A stretch of DNA of 57,589 bases, taken from positions 1 to 57,589 of the forward strand of contig CANQXR010000013.1 in assembly GCA_947627855.1 (NCBI GenBank), written 5' to 3'. The notes under the pieces are model-generated. The model did not search any database. It was given only the letters and a program-made list of their open reading frames with translations, and was not told the DNA's origin. Position 1 is the first letter of the stretch. Each line of letters starts with the position of its first letter. The position numbers and the translations under genes are program-made. Positions 1 through 9,239 of this stretch are shown here, piece after piece. The DNA is from an uncultured Clostridia bacterium (lineage in GTDB: Bacteria > Bacillota > Clostridia > Lachnospirales > CAG-274).

Positions 1-96
1 AGCAGAGGAAACACCGCACCCCGGCCGGGGTGCGGTGTTTCCTCTGCTGCCGCCTTCCGCCCACGCTTCGGCTCCGCAGTCCGGTCAGTTCTGTCC
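1..96 (+). repeat. Palindromic element 1 (cut by window edge)
   Basis: Bases 1-48 are a perfect palindrome with no loop, and bases 75-89 match the family tail (CCGCAGTCCGGTCAG). Bases 49-66 (gccgccttccgcccacgc) look like the right arm of a longer hairpin whose left arm lies before the window. The tail runs into the ispE stop codon (TCA at 85-87). Orientation plus, by the tail position. Confidence 0.8.
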
Positions 97-975
97 GGAA
101 TTTTTGCCAAGAATTTCTGTTATAAAAATGTCGTCTATGCCGAATTTTTCTTTTATAATCTCATAAGCCGATAATACCGTATTCTTATCTTTATAAATGC
201 CGAAAACAGCCGAGCCCGAACCACTCATAAGCGCGCCCTCTGCTCCCGAATCCATCATTTCCTTTTTTATGTCACCTATTACGGCATATTTTTCAATTGC
301 TATGCCTTCCAACACGTTTCCCATAGAGCTGCATATATCCTTAATATCCCCTTTTTTCATATACATAAGCATTTTGTCCATATCTGGGTGAATTATATTC
401 TTACGCCTGTCGTATTCCCGGAAAGCATCCGGGGTGGAAATTCCAACCGCAGGTTTTGCAAGCAAAACAACACAGGGCGGAAAATCCGGTACTTCTGTGA
501 GTATCTCCCCTATTCCTTCTGCCCTCGCAGGATTCCTGTAAAGGCAAAACGGTACGTCTGCTCCAAGCCTGCCGCCAATTTCATAAAGCTCCTTTTCGGC
601 AATATCCAAGCCGAAAAGCTCAGCCATACCTCTTAAGGCAGCGGCGCAGTCTGACGAGCCTCCTGCCAGTCCTGCCGATATAGGTATCACCTTTTCGATT
701 TCCGCCATGACTCCCTCTTTTATTCCAAATCTTTCCTTAACAGCGGATATTGCCTTATATACAAGGTTATCTCTGTCCTCCGAATAAGCTCCTCCGTTTG
801 TGGAAATAAGAATAACGTCCTCATCGGTTTTCTTCAGGATCACAGTATCATGAAGTTCAAGACTCAGCATTATCATATCCAGAATATGGTATCCGTTGGG
901 ATATCTGCCTTTTATATCAAGTATTATGTTTATTTTTGCATGAGCCGATCTTCTCACTTTTTTGCACTCAACCAC
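85..975 (-). CDS. ispE: 4-diphosphocytidyl-2-C-methyl-D-erythritol kinase
   Basis: ATP-dependent kinase of the MEP isoprenoid pathway, cytosolic. The 296-residue product has the family opening AHAKINIILDIKGRYPNGYH at about residue 11, the GHMP ATP loop PISAGLAGGSSDCAAA at about 98-113, and GADVPFCL near 140. I start at GTG (975) because GGGAGGG precedes it at good spacing. The open frame continues upstream but there it translates palindromic element 2, which is not protein-like. It is the last gene of a minus-strand cluster (HAD, chromate transporter, radical SAM, rhodanese/PP-loop), separated from its upstream neighbour by element 2. Its last codons and stop overlap the tail of element 1. 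Confidence 0.95.
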   Translation of the reverse strand: MVECKKVRRSAHAKINIILDIKGRYPNGYHILDMIMLSLELHDTVILKKTDEDVILISTNGGAYSEDRDNLVYKAISAVKERFGIKEGVMAEIEKVIPISAGLAGGSSDCAAALRGMAELFGLDIAEKELYEIGGRLGADVPFCLYRNPARAEGIGEILTEVPDFPPCVVLLAKPAVGISTPDAFREYDRRKNIIHPDMDKMLMYMKKGDIKDICSSMGNVLEGIAIEKYAVIGDIKKEMMDSGAEGALMSGSGSAVFGIYKDKNTVLSAYEIIKEKFGIDDIFITEILGKNSGQN

Positions 976-1007
976 AAATCTCCCTCCCTCAAATATGTAT
1001 TTTTTAA

Positions 1008-1176
1008 AGCTTCGCCGACCATACTGCGGGGCCGTGGGGCGGGGCGGGGGAACCGAACAGCAGACAGGGCACGGACAAGTCCGTGCCCTGTCTGCTGTTC
1101 GGTTCCCCCGCCCCGCCCCCACGGCCCCGCCTTCCGAACCGCCTGCGGCGGTTCGGAAGGCGAGGGCAAGCTTTTT
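1008..1176 (-). repeat. Palindromic element 2
   Basis: In minus orientation: H1 with 16-bp arms (1147-1162 / 1128-1143, 3-nt loop), then H2 with 49-bp arms (1028-1076 / 1079-1128, loop AA, one bulged C), then a tail GCAGTATGGTCGGCG. The outer ends carry AAGCTT in both orientations (about 1007-1012 and 1168-1174), like short terminal inverted repeats. It starts directly after the stop codon of the rhodanese/PP-loop gene and fills the gap before ispE. Confidence 0.9.
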
Positions 1177-2316
1177 TCAATAATCGTCCAAAAAGCTGTG
1201 GTGTACGCCGTCCTTGTTATAGCCAATAACGCTTTCAACATTTACATTATACATACTTCTGAATATATTATGCTCTATCATGTCATTTGTATTTCTGAAG
1301 CTTTCTATAAGCTCCTTCATTTCATCACGCTTAGAGCCTTTTTCTCCGCCGCAGCCTGCACAGTTTTCCGTAAAGCGGCAGGCGCATTGTATAAAGCTCA
1401 GCTTGTTATAATCACGCCATGCCTTTATGTCCTCTTCCTTTATCATATACATGGGTCTTATAAGCTCCATACCCTCAAAATTTCTGCTGTGCAGCTTGGG
1501 CATCATAGTTTCTATTTTGCCGCTGTAAAGCATACTCATAAGCACAGTTTCTATAACATCGTCAAAATGATGTCCCAGCGCTATCTTGTTGCAGCCAAGC
1601 TCCTTAGCCTTTGAATAGAGATATCCTCTCCTCATTCTTGCGCACAGATAACAGGGATTTCTGTCAACTCCGGCAACTATATCAAATATTTCACTTCTGA
1701 AAACAGTAAGCGGTATGCCAAGCAGCCTTGCGTTGTTTTGTATTATCTGCCAGTTGTCGGCATTATACCCCGGATTCATAACCAGAAACACAAGTTCAAA
1801 ATCAAACTTGCCATGCTTCTGTATCTCCTGCATAAGCTTAGCCATAAGCATTGAATCCTTGCCGCCCGAAATACATACGGCTATTTTGTCATTTTCCTCA
1901 ATAAGTTTGTATTCCGTAATTCCATGGGTAAATCTTCGCCATATGGTCTTTTTGAATTTCTTTATAATGCTTCTTTCTATTTCCCTGCGCCTTTCGTTTA
2001 CAATATCCTCCTCCCTGAGCATATCGCTTAAATACTTCCTTAAATAAGCACGATATCCTCCGTCAATATTGTACGCTTCAAAGCCCTCCTCCTCAAGCCT
2101 GTCCACGACATCAACGCTCCTGTCCCCTGTATAGCAAAGAACATACACAGGCTTACTTCTGTCAAGCATATCTATTTTATCGTCTATATCTCCAAGGGGA
2201 ATATTCACAGCTCCCTCAACGGTATTTCTTCTGAAATCGTTTCTTGCTCTTACATCAAGTATTGTTATTTTATCTCTGTCAAGCCCCTCAAGCTCCTGTA
2301 TGCTTATCAGCTTCAC
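1177..2316 (-). CDS. Rhodanese domain fused to TtcA/TilS-like PP-loop ATPase
   Basis: 379 residues. Residues 1-95 form a rhodanese domain with the likely sulfur-carrying Cys61 in the loop CYTGDRS. Residues 140-330 form a PP-loop ATP pyrophosphatase of the TtcA type, with SGGKDS at 150-155, a CYLC pair at 222/225 and a cysteine cluster at 311, 313, 319 and 322 suited to an iron-sulfur cluster or zinc. TtcA proteins thiolate tRNA C32; the fused rhodanese could supply persulfide sulfur (inference). The start is GTG at 2316 after AAGGAAG. It overlaps the radical SAM gene by 29 bp, so the two are probably translated together. The tRNA target is not shown by the sequence. Confidence 0.85.
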   Translation of the reverse strand: MKLISIQELEGLDRDKITILDVRARNDFRRNTVEGAVNIPLGDIDDKIDMLDRSKPVYVLCYTGDRSVDVVDRLEEEGFEAYNIDGGYRAYLRKYLSDMLREEDIVNERRREIERSIIKKFKKTIWRRFTHGITEYKLIEENDKIAVCISGGKDSMLMAKLMQEIQKHGKFDFELVFLVMNPGYNADNWQIIQNNARLLGIPLTVFRSEIFDIVAGVDRNPCYLCARMRRGYLYSKAKELGCNKIALGHHFDDVIETVLMSMLYSGKIETMMPKLHSRNFEGMELIRPMYMIKEEDIKAWRDYNKLSFIQCACRFTENCAGCGGEKGSKRDEMKELIESFRNTNDMIEHNIFRSMYNVNVESVIGYNKDGVHHSFLDDY

Positions 2317-3232
2317 CTTGCCACTTCCTTCCCTGATAAGTGTTTCTTATTACAAACTCCCTGTTTATGCCGTTCAGAACCTTTTTCTTGTTTTTGCTGT
2401 ATAAGGGTGCAATAAGATCCTGCCCCTTTCCGTCGCCTGTTATCCTGTGAACAACCACATCAGGCGGCAGGATCTCAATGCACCTTACCACAATATCAAC
2501 ATATTCCTCATATTCAAGACATCTGAATTTTCCTGCCTCGTACATCTGAGCAAGCTTTGTTCCTTTCAGAACATGGAGAAGCTGAAGCTTGATTCCGCTT
2601 ATGCCGCATTCTGCCGCAAACCTTACCGATTCAAGCATATCTTCCCTGCTCTCTCCGGGCAGCCCCAGAATAATATGTGCAATAACGTCTATGCCCTTTT
2701 CCTTAAGAAGCCTGACGCTCTTTTCAAAACAACTGTTTTCATAACAGCGGTTTATAAGCCTTGCCGTATCCTCCTTTGAGCTTTGCAGCCCCATCTCAAC
2801 GCAGGTATATTTAATTCTGTTTATTTCGGAAATAAGCGAAGCCTTGCTTTCATCAATACAGTCCGGTCTTGTGGCAATTGAAAGAGCGCAGACCTCCGGT
2901 ATTTCCACAGCCTCGCCATAAAGTCTGCGAAGTGTGTCAACAGGGGCATAGGTGTTTGTAAACGCCTGAAAATATGCCATATATAAGCCGTCACGCCACT
3001 TCCTGTTCATTATTTTTCTGCCCTCGTAAAACTGCTCCCTTATGCCTGACTGACTGCTTCCGGCAAAATCTCCCGAACCTCTGCCGGAGCAGAATATACA
3101 GCCCCCTGTGCCTTTTGTTCCATCTCTGTTGGGACAGGTAAACCCGGCATTCAGCGCAACCTTTATTACTCTGTCGCCGAATTTGTTTCTGAAAAATTCA
3201 TTTGCTGAATAATATCTCTTTTCCATATTCAT
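2288..3232 (-). CDS. Radical SAM protein, YhcC/TIGR01212 type
   Basis: 314 residues. The [4Fe-4S] cysteines are Cys33, Cys45 and Cys48 in FTCPNRDGTKGTGGCIFCSG, a spacing (C-x11-C-x2-C) typical of the YhcC family rather than the usual CxxxCxxC. Later blocks ALSIATRPDCI, VEMGLQSS and HIILGLPGE fit an oxygen-independent elongator-like radical SAM barrel. The start overlaps the upstream transporter stop as ATGA, indicating translational coupling. The family is widespread but its substrate is not established to my knowledge. Confidence 0.9.
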   Translation of the reverse strand: MNMEKRYYSANEFFRNKFGDRVIKVALNAGFTCPNRDGTKGTGGCIFCSGRGSGDFAGSSQSGIREQFYEGRKIMNRKWRDGLYMAYFQAFTNTYAPVDTLRRLYGEAVEIPEVCALSIATRPDCIDESKASLISEINRIKYTCVEMGLQSSKEDTARLINRCYENSCFEKSVRLLKEKGIDVIAHIILGLPGESREDMLESVRFAAECGISGIKLQLLHVLKGTKLAQMYEAGKFRCLEYEEYVDIVVRCIEILPPDVVVHRITGDGKGQDLIAPLYSKNKKKVLNGINREFVIRNTYQGRKWQGEADKHTGA

Positions 3233-3780
3233 AGCGAAATAACAGCCCCTATGACAGCTCCGGCAGCTATAACGGCAATGGGATGGATCTTTTTGCCGAA
3301 AATAAGCTTAACGGCAAATATGACTGCAAATACAGCGAAATGCAAAGGCTTTATGCCAAAGCCCTCGGAGGCAAGAAAGGACGATTTGTAAACTTGTATG
3401 CACGCCAGGGTTATAAGCGCCCCGACAGCGGGGTGAAGCGCATAGAAAACACCCTTTACATATTTATTGTCACTGAATTTTTCAAGAAAGCCATATATAA
3501 TTATTATTATGACTATCCCCGGCAGCGCAAGGGAAAGTGTTGAAATTATTCCTCCGAAGATTCCACCTGCATTATATCCGGCATAGGTTGCCATATTTAC
3601 TCCCATAGGTCCCGGAGTAGATTCCGATATGGCTATCATATCGGCAAGCTGTGAAGATGTAAACCAGCCGTAGTCCTTTTCCGCAAGGTCGAAAAGCCAT
3701 GGAAGTGTCGCCAATCCTCCGCCAACGGAGAAAAGACCTATTTTAAAGAACTCGATAATCAGATATATATAAGTCATCAT
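3229..3780 (-). CDS. Chromate transporter-type membrane protein, subunit 2
   Basis: 183 residues, one half of a split ChrA/CHR family transporter. The CHR signature FFKIGLFSVGGGLATLPWL occurs near the N-terminus and STPGPMGVNMATYAGY near residue 55, followed by several hydrophobic membrane spans. In Clostridia the CHR domains are often encoded as two short adjacent genes, as here; it overlaps the partner gene by 4 bp. Substrate is uncertain: chromate is the family name, but natural substrates in anaerobes are not known from sequence. Confidence 0.9.
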   Translation of the reverse strand: MMTYIYLIIEFFKIGLFSVGGGLATLPWLFDLAEKDYGWFTSSQLADMIAISESTPGPMGVNMATYAGYNAGGIFGGIISTLSLALPGIVIIIIIYGFLEKFSDNKYVKGVFYALHPAVGALITLACIQVYKSSFLASEGFGIKPLHFAVFAVIFAVKLIFGKKIHPIAVIAAGAVIGAVISL

Positions 3781-4325
3781 TTTCTTTTCTCCTTATTTAT
3801 AAGCTTTATTCTTGTAACGCCTACAACAACACCAAGTACAACCACACATATGGGAGAAAGGTCGAAGCATAGACAAAGCGTCAGTGTAACGATGTAAAAA
3901 ACAATGCCGAAAATGTCCTTTATGCCGCTTTTTAATATACCTATAAGGGATTCCGTAACAAGGGCAGCCACCGCCACTCTTATCCCCACAAAAATATGAC
4001 CCACTATTTCATAGTGCATAATTTTGGAAAGAACAGATGCAATAACGAGTATTACAATAAGAGATGGAGTAATCATTCCCAATGTGGCAACAAAGCCCCC
4101 TACCGCTCCTCTGCGTTTCGTGCCTATAAAGGTCGCCGTGTTTATGGCAATAATGCCCGGCGTGCATTGACCGATTGCAAAATAATTGAGTATTTCCTCA
4201 TTAGTAGCCCACTTCTTGTCCTCCACTATCTCCTTTGTGAGCATGGGCAGCATTGCCATACCTCCGCCGAATGTGAATAGTCCTATTCTGAAAAAAGAAA
4301 AATAAAGTTCCAAAAGCTCTTTCAT
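3777..4325 (-). CDS. Chromate transporter-type membrane protein, subunit 1
   Basis: 182 residues from ATG 4325, chosen because GGAGG lies 7 nt upstream; a longer open frame exists but has no ribosome site. It carries the CHR signature FFRIGLFTFGGGMAMLPML and the block GQCTPGIIAINTATFIG, then four to five hydrophobic spans. It pairs with the downstream gene at 3229-3780 to form a two-component CHR transporter in the cytoplasmic membrane. Confidence 0.9.
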   Translation of the reverse strand: MKELLELYFSFFRIGLFTFGGGMAMLPMLTKEIVEDKKWATNEEILNYFAIGQCTPGIIAINTATFIGTKRRGAVGGFVATLGMITPSLIVILVIASVLSKIMHYEIVGHIFVGIRVAVAALVTESLIGILKSGIKDIFGIVFYIVTLTLCLCFDLSPICVVVLGVVVGVTRIKLINKEKRK

Positions 4326-4372
4326 ACTCCGCCTCCAAAAAATAATACATACGCTTATTATATCATTTGCCG

Positions 4373-5209
4373 TCATAAATTCAAGGCGATTTTTTCTATT
4401 TCCTTCGCCACACTGTCGGCATCGTTTCTTCCTATAACGGCGCTGCAGCTTTCTCTGACCTCCGCAACGGCATTTTCAACGGCATACGACCTGTCCGCCG
4501 CCATCAGCATGGGAATATCGTTTGAATTGTCGCCAAAGGCATATACCTCTCCGGCGCCCGATATATCCCTGAGATATTCAAGCCCTGTGCGTTTGGATGC
4601 GCTCCTGCTGCAAAGCTCAAGAAAATAAAATCCCTTATCGTAAATATCCTCATAGCAGTTCAGGTTAAGCAGGCTGTCAAGCCCTTTTCTCCTGATATCT
4701 CCGACTATATCCCTGATTTTTTCCTCTTCACCGAGAAAAGTAAAATAGACAGCCTCTCCGAAGTCCGGACTGTATGCTGCCCTTATAAGCCTTTTGAGCC
4801 TCAGTCCCTTTCTTTCATCGTGAAATGCTCTTGCAGGCTCAGACTCTGTATTCTCAAAGCTCACTGTCAGACGATTGTCCGAAATACAGTGTATAAAAGG
4901 CGATATCCCTCTCGATTTTCCTGTTTTTATAACTTCATATACTATATCTTCATCTATGGTAAAGTATTTTATATAAGCCTCTTTTTTCAGATCATAATAG
5001 GTCGCTCCGTTCATACAGCATACAGGCAGTCTGAGCTTAAGCCCCTCAAGTATTCCTTCGAGAGTGGCGGGAGTCCTTGCGGTGGATATTCCGAGTTTAA
5101 GCCCATGCTCCAGAAGATCGTTGAGAATTTTCAGAGATAACGGGCTTATTTTTTTGTCACTTCCGAGAAGAGTGCCGTCAAGATCAGTCAGAAAAAGTAT
5201 ATTTTTCAA
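4373..5209 (-). CDS. Cof-type HAD hydrolase
   Basis: 278 residues with HAD motif I LTDLDGTLLG (nucleophile Asp9, Asp11), a C2 cap of the Cof/YbiV class, and motif IV YAFGDNSNDIPML near the C-terminus. Such enzymes dephosphorylate sugar phosphates or flavin precursors; the substrate cannot be read here. The start is TTG at 5209 preceded by AGGGGG at 7 nt. It is first in the minus-strand run that ends with ispE. Confidence 0.9.
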   Translation of the reverse strand: MKNILFLTDLDGTLLGSDKKISPLSLKILNDLLEHGLKLGISTARTPATLEGILEGLKLRLPVCCMNGATYYDLKKEAYIKYFTIDEDIVYEVIKTGKSRGISPFIHCISDNRLTVSFENTESEPARAFHDERKGLRLKRLIRAAYSPDFGEAVYFTFLGEEEKIRDIVGDIRRKGLDSLLNLNCYEDIYDKGFYFLELCSRSASKRTGLEYLRDISGAGEVYAFGDNSNDIPMLMAADRSYAVENAVAEVRESCSAVIGRNDADSVAKEIEKIALNL

Positions 5210-5321
5210 ATTAATCCCCCTTTATGTATTGCCAATTGAAAATATCTGTGCTATTATTAAAGAGTTATTATTAATAATAAATTTAAAAATATGATCTGTC
5301 AAGTACACATTCAAATTATGT

Positions 5322-5355
5322 CTTAGGAAAGCGGAAGTATTCGGACTTTCTTAAG
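5322..5355 (+). other. Hairpin in purH leader
   Basis: CTTAGGAAAG (5322-5331) pairs with CTTTCTTAAG (5346-5355), with one G-U pair, 25 nt ahead of the purH start codon and just before the GGAG ribosome site. No purine riboswitch consensus was recognised. Confidence 0.4.
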
Positions 5356-5379
5356 GAAACTATCCAAAGGAGAAAAGCT

Positions 5380-6939
5380 ATGAAAAAACGCGCATTAATC
5401 AGTGTATCGGACAAAACAGGAATAGTCGGCTTTGCAAAGGCATTAAGCTCGCTGGGACTTGAAATCGTTTCAACAGGCGGAACCTACCGCACTCTGAAGG
5501 AAGCCGGCGTTGACGTAACAAGCGTAGAGGACGTAACGGGCTTTCCCGAATGTCTTGACGGCAGAGTAAAAACTCTCCACCCCAAAATCCATGCCGGCAT
5601 ACTCGCCATGAGAAACAATGCAGAGCATATGCAGCAGGTCGAGGAGCTTGACGTTACGCTTATAGACGTTGTATGCGTAAATCTCTATCCCTTTAAACAA
5701 ACCATACTCAGGGAAGGCACAAAGCTTGAGGAGGCTATTGAAAATATAGATATAGGAGGTCCCTCCATGCTCCGTGCGGCTGCGAAAAACTATAAGGACG
5801 TTGCTGTTGTTACCGACCCCGCAGATTATGACAGGGTTATTGAGGAATACAGACAGAACGGCGAAGTCAGCGGTGAAACAAAATTCTACCTTGCCGCCAA
5901 GGTGTTCAACCATACGGCTCACTATGATACCCTTATAGCCTCCTATCTGAAGGATAAGGCAGGACTTCCCAAATATCCCGACACTATCTCATTCACCTAT
6001 GAAAAGGTTCAGGATATGCGCTACGGTGAAAATCCCCATCAGTCGGCTGCATTCTATAAGGAGGTCGGAAACAACAGCGGTCTGCTCACAGGCATAAAGC
6101 AGCTTCACGGAAAAGAGCTTTCTTTCAACAATATCAACGATACCCACGGCGCATTGGAGCTTCTTAAGGAATATACCGAGCCTACCGTAGTAGCCTGCAA
6201 GCATTCAAATCCCTGCGGAGTTGCCAGCGGCAAGGATATATATGAAGCATATACAAAGGCGTATGCAACCGACCCCGTATCCATATTCGGCGGAATAGTT
6301 GTCGCAAACAGGGAAATAGACGAACAAACCGCCGAGCAGATAAGCAAAATATTCCTCGAAATCGTTCTTGCGCCCTCATTCTCCGAAAAGGCTCTTGAAA
6401 TTCTTACAAAAAAGAAGAATATAAGACTCCTTGTGCTTGATGATATACAGAGAAAACAGCCTGAGAACGCCTATGACGTAAAGAAGGTATCCGGCGGACT
6501 TCTCATACAGGATATAGATTCCAAGCTTCTTGACGAAAAAGAGCTTACCGTGGTCACAGACCGCAAGCCTACGGATAAAGAAATGGAGGATCTTCTCTTT
6601 ACATGGAAGATAGTAAAATATGTAAAATCCAACGGCATAGCAATAGGCAAGGACAAAAGCTCCGTGGGAATAGGCCCCGGACAGGTAAACAGGATCTGGG
6701 CTGCCGAGCAGGCTATCGACCATGGCAAAAAGAACATAAGTGAAAACGCCACCGAAGGAGCGGTTTTGGCTTCAGACGCATTCTTCCCATTCTCCGACTG
6801 CGTAGAAGCCGCCGCAAAAGCAGGCATAACGGCAATCATACAGCCGGGCGGCTCCATAAGAGATAAAGAATCCATAGACGCCTGCAACAAATACGGCATA
6901 GCAATGGTATTCACAAATATGCGCCACTTCAGACATTGA
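5380..6939 (+). CDS. purH: Bifunctional AICAR formyltransferase / IMP cyclohydrolase
   Basis: 519 residues, normal length. It catalyses the last two steps of IMP synthesis. The N-terminal MGS-like cyclohydrolase domain shows [18 protein letters not shown] and [12 protein letters not shown]; the formyltransferase domain shows KHSNPCGVA (catalytic Lys-His) and [16 protein letters not shown], and the protein ends MRHFRH as in other PurH proteins. A GGAG ribosome site lies 8 nt before ATG. Other pur genes are not adjacent, and a terminator follows, so it is probably transcribed alone. Confidence 0.97.
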   Translation: MKKRALISVSDKTGIVGFAKALSSLGLEIVSTGGTYRTLKEAGVDVTSVEDVTGFPECLDGRVKTLHPKIHAGILAMRNNAEHMQQVEELDVTLIDVVCVNLYPFKQTILREGTKLEEAIENIDIGGPSMLRAAAKNYKDVAVVTDPADYDRVIEEYRQNGEVSGETKFYLAAKVFNHTAHYDTLIASYLKDKAGLPKYPDTISFTYEKVQDMRYGENPHQSAAFYKEVGNNSGLLTGIKQLHGKELSFNNINDTHGALELLKEYTEPTVVACKHSNPCGVASGKDIYEAYTKAYATDPVSIFGGIVVANREIDEQTAEQISKIFLEIVLAPSFSEKALEILTKKKNIRLLVLDDIQRKQPENAYDVKKVSGGLLIQDIDSKLLDEKELTVVTDRKPTDKEMEDLLFTWKIVKYVKSNGIAIGKDKSSVGIGPGQVNRIWAAEQAIDHGKKNISENATEGAVLASDAFFPFSDCVEAAAKAGITAIIQPGGSIRDKESIDACNKYGIAMVFTNMRHFRH

Positions 6940-7007
6940 CAGTCTGTCAGACAGCAAAGGCACATCTGAATTATCATCTGTGGCTTGTCTGTAATAAATA
7001 TTATATA

Positions 7008-7052
7008 AAACCGACTTCTTCAGGTCCCCTAAGCAGTCGGTTTGTTATTTTT
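7008..7052 (+). terminator. Intrinsic terminator after purH
   Basis: AAACCGACT (7008-7016) pairs with AGTCGGTTT (7035-7043), followed by GTTATTTTTTT. Confidence 0.8.
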
Positions 7053-7160
7053 TTCATTAAAATATTCTAAAACTTATAGACAACACGAAAAAAATAATTT
7101 AAAATATGATTATGTAAAAAACAAGGCAGTGTTTCAGACCCGAAAAATGAAGGTAATAGT

Positions 7161-7880
7161 ATGAACATAAAGAAAAAATATACTGTGATTATTTTAATAC
7201 TTATATTCTGTATGCTCGTTTTCGCCGCTCTTGTAAGTCCCGTTTTTGAAATAGACGAAATACAGGTCATAGGAAACAGTCAGCTTTCCAATGAAGAAAT
7301 ATTCAGCATTGCCGGGATAGATAAAGTCGGAGGAAATATATTTGCTTTCAATTCGGGCACCGCAAAAAAACGGCTCAGCAAAAGCAACTACATAAAATCA
7401 GTGAGAATTGTCAAAAATTTTCCCTCGACTATAATAATAAACATAGAGGAAAGAAAGGTAAGGGGCTATATACCCTATCTCGGCAAATATCTGTTTATAG
7501 ACGTTGACGGACGTGTGATAGACATAAGCGACCAAATGCCCATCAGCCACCCTATAATTTTAGGGCTTAAGTTTTCGGGCTTTACATTGGGCGAACCTCT
7601 TACAGTCACAAACGACTATTCGCTGAGCGATGTGGTTCAGATCTCAAAGCTTATAGATGCCTACGATCTGGCGGATATGGTTATAAAGGTCGATGTTTCA
7701 AAGCCGGAGGACATACATCTGTATGTAAATCAGATCGACGTAACTTTCGGCAGCATAGACGATGCGTATACAAAAATAGCCACTCTCAACGAAATCGTCA
7801 AACAGCTTGATCCGCAGGAGGCAGGCACTCTCGATATATCCGACATAACGGTCAATCCCAGCTTCAAGCTGCTTACATAA
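7161..7880 (+). CDS. FtsQ/DivIB-like cell division protein
   Basis: 239 residues. There is a short basic N-terminus, one membrane span at about residues 8-27, then a POTRA-like segment (FEIDEIQVIGNSQLSNEEI) and a beta domain. This is the architecture of FtsQ/DivIB, which bridges early and late divisome proteins at the septal membrane. The ribosome site GAAGG precedes ATG. It lies just upstream of ftsZ, as in many Firmicutes division clusters, though the usual mur genes and ftsA are not here. Confidence 0.85.
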   Translation: MNIKKKYTVIILILIFCMLVFAALVSPVFEIDEIQVIGNSQLSNEEIFSIAGIDKVGGNIFAFNSGTAKKRLSKSNYIKSVRIVKNFPSTIIINIEERKVRGYIPYLGKYLFIDVDGRVIDISDQMPISHPIILGLKFSGFTLGEPLTVTNDYSLSDVVQISKLIDAYDLADMVIKVDVSKPEDIHLYVNQIDVTFGSIDDAYTKIATLNEIVKQLDPQEAGTLDISDITVNPSFKLLT

Positions 7881-7942
7881 ATATAGGAAATATCAAACAT
7901 AAAATCCATTTTTATTTTTTATCAAAAAAATTAAAATAACTA

Positions 7943-7971
7943 TGGAAAAATTATTTCAGATGTTGTATAAT
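7943..7971 (+). promoter_or_regulatory. Probable ftsZ promoter
   Basis: TGGAAA (7943-7948), 17-bp spacer, TATAAT (7966-7971), about 58 nt before the chosen TTG start of ftsZ. The -10 box is perfect and the -35 box matches four of six positions. Confidence 0.5.
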
Positions 7972-8028
7972 AGATTTGATATTGTACAAACAAATAATAA
8001 AATAACATATAAATTGGAGGTAATAGCG

Positions 8029-9186
8029 TTGATAGATGTTCTGAACGATATAAATCCCAAGGAAAATGCAAAAATAGTTGTTTTCGGCGTAGGCGGCGCA
8101 GGCGGAAATGCCGTTTCGAGAATGATCGAACAGGGCGCTGACGGAATAGAATACATAGCCGTCAATACGGACAAGCAGGCTCTCGACAACAACAATGCAA
8201 AGGCAAAAATAGCCATAGGTCTTAAAAGCACAAAGGGGCTTGGCGCAGGCGGACGTCCCGAAGTTGGTATGGAAGCCGCAAAGGAATCAAGAGATGAAAT
8301 ATACAGCGCAATGCAGGACGTGGATATGGCATTCATTACCGCAGGCATGGGCGGTGGAACAGGTACGGGAGCCGCTCCCATAGTTGCGGGAATAGCAAAG
8401 GAGCTTGGCATACTCACCGTAGGCGTTGTAACAAAGCCCTTCCTGTTTGAGGGCAAAAAGCGTATGAGATTTGCTGTTGAGGGCATTGACAAGCTCAAGG
8501 AAAATGTAGATACGCTTATTGTTATCCCAAATCAGAAGCTTATAGAAACAGCAGATAAAAACACAAGCGTAAAGGACGCTTTCAAGCTTGCCGACAGCGT
8601 TCTGGTTCAGGGTGTGATAGGCATTTCCGACCTTATAGCAAGACCCGGTGAAATAAATCTTGACTTCGCCGATGTAAGGACGGTTATGACAGAAAACAGG
8701 GGCTATGCTCACATGGGCGTAGGAGTTGCCGACAACGTAATGGACGCTGCAAGATTTGCCGTTGAAAGTCCTCTTCTCGAAACATCAATAAACGGCGCCA
8801 AAAGCATACTTATCAATATCTGTTATTCAGACGATATACCCATGGTTGAGGTTGCAAACGCTGTTAATTATGTGGACGAGCTTCTTGACGGTGAAGCCGA
8901 GGTTATTTTCGGTACATCGAAATCAGCCACAGAGGGCGACAACAACATAAAGGTAACGGTTGTTGCCACAGGGCTTTCAGATGAAAACGATTATAGCGCC
9001 CCTGTCGGCAGAAATATACCCAAATATAAGCCCCAGCCATCTTCATCAGCAGTAAAGAAGGATTATATCAATCCCTTCAGAAAGCTTGAGGAGGAGGACA
9101 GTTACAGAGAAACAGCGGCTTCAAGAGATAATCCGTTTTCAAAGACAAGCAAAATCGATATAATCAATCCACGCAGAAATTATTGA
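8029..9186 (+). CDS. ftsZ: Cell division GTPase FtsZ
   Basis: Tubulin-like GTPase that forms the cytokinetic ring. 385 residues from TTG 8029, chosen because GGAGG lies 8 nt upstream; an ATG 87 nt earlier adds a non-homologous stretch and overlaps the promoter. Seen: [12 protein letters not shown] nucleotide loop, the tubulin signature [16 protein letters not shown], the synergy loop [11 protein letters not shown], and a variable acidic linker. The extreme C-terminus reads [12 protein letters not shown], which departs from the usual IPxFLR-type binding peptide. A terminator follows. Confidence 0.97.
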   Translation: MIDVLNDINPKENAKIVVFGVGGAGGNAVSRMIEQGADGIEYIAVNTDKQALDNNNAKAKIAIGLKSTKGLGAGGRPEVGMEAAKESRDEIYSAMQDVDMAFITAGMGGGTGTGAAPIVAGIAKELGILTVGVVTKPFLFEGKKRMRFAVEGIDKLKENVDTLIVIPNQKLIETADKNTSVKDAFKLADSVLVQGVIGISDLIARPGEINLDFADVRTVMTENRGYAHMGVGVADNVMDAARFAVESPLLETSINGAKSILINICYSDDIPMVEVANAVNYVDELLDGEAEVIFGTSKSATEGDNNIKVTVVATGLSDENDYSAPVGRNIPKYKPQPSSSAVKKDYINPFRKLEEEDSYRETAASRDNPFSKTSKIDIINPRRNY

Positions 9187-9193
9187 TATAATA

Positions 9194-9226
9194 AGGGGCT
9201 GTGCAGCTAAAGCGCAGCCCTTTTTT
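9194..9226 (+). terminator. Intrinsic terminator after ftsZ
   Basis: GGGCTGTGC pairs with GCGCAGCCC (one G-U pair), followed by TTTTTT. It lies between the ftsZ stop and the ribosome site of the next gene. Confidence 0.8.
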
Positions 9227-9239
9227 CGGAGGAAAAGCA

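Noticed and set aside
1020..1241. Open frames across element 2 (and similar frames across the other palindromes)
   Set aside because: They translate the hairpins into Arg/Pro/Gly-rich low-complexity sequence on both strands, lack ribosome sites and match no protein; they are by-products of stop-poor GC-rich palindromes.
3229..4325. Broken single chromate transporter gene
   Set aside because: Both halves have their own CHR signature and ribosome site, and the two-gene form is normal in Clostridia.
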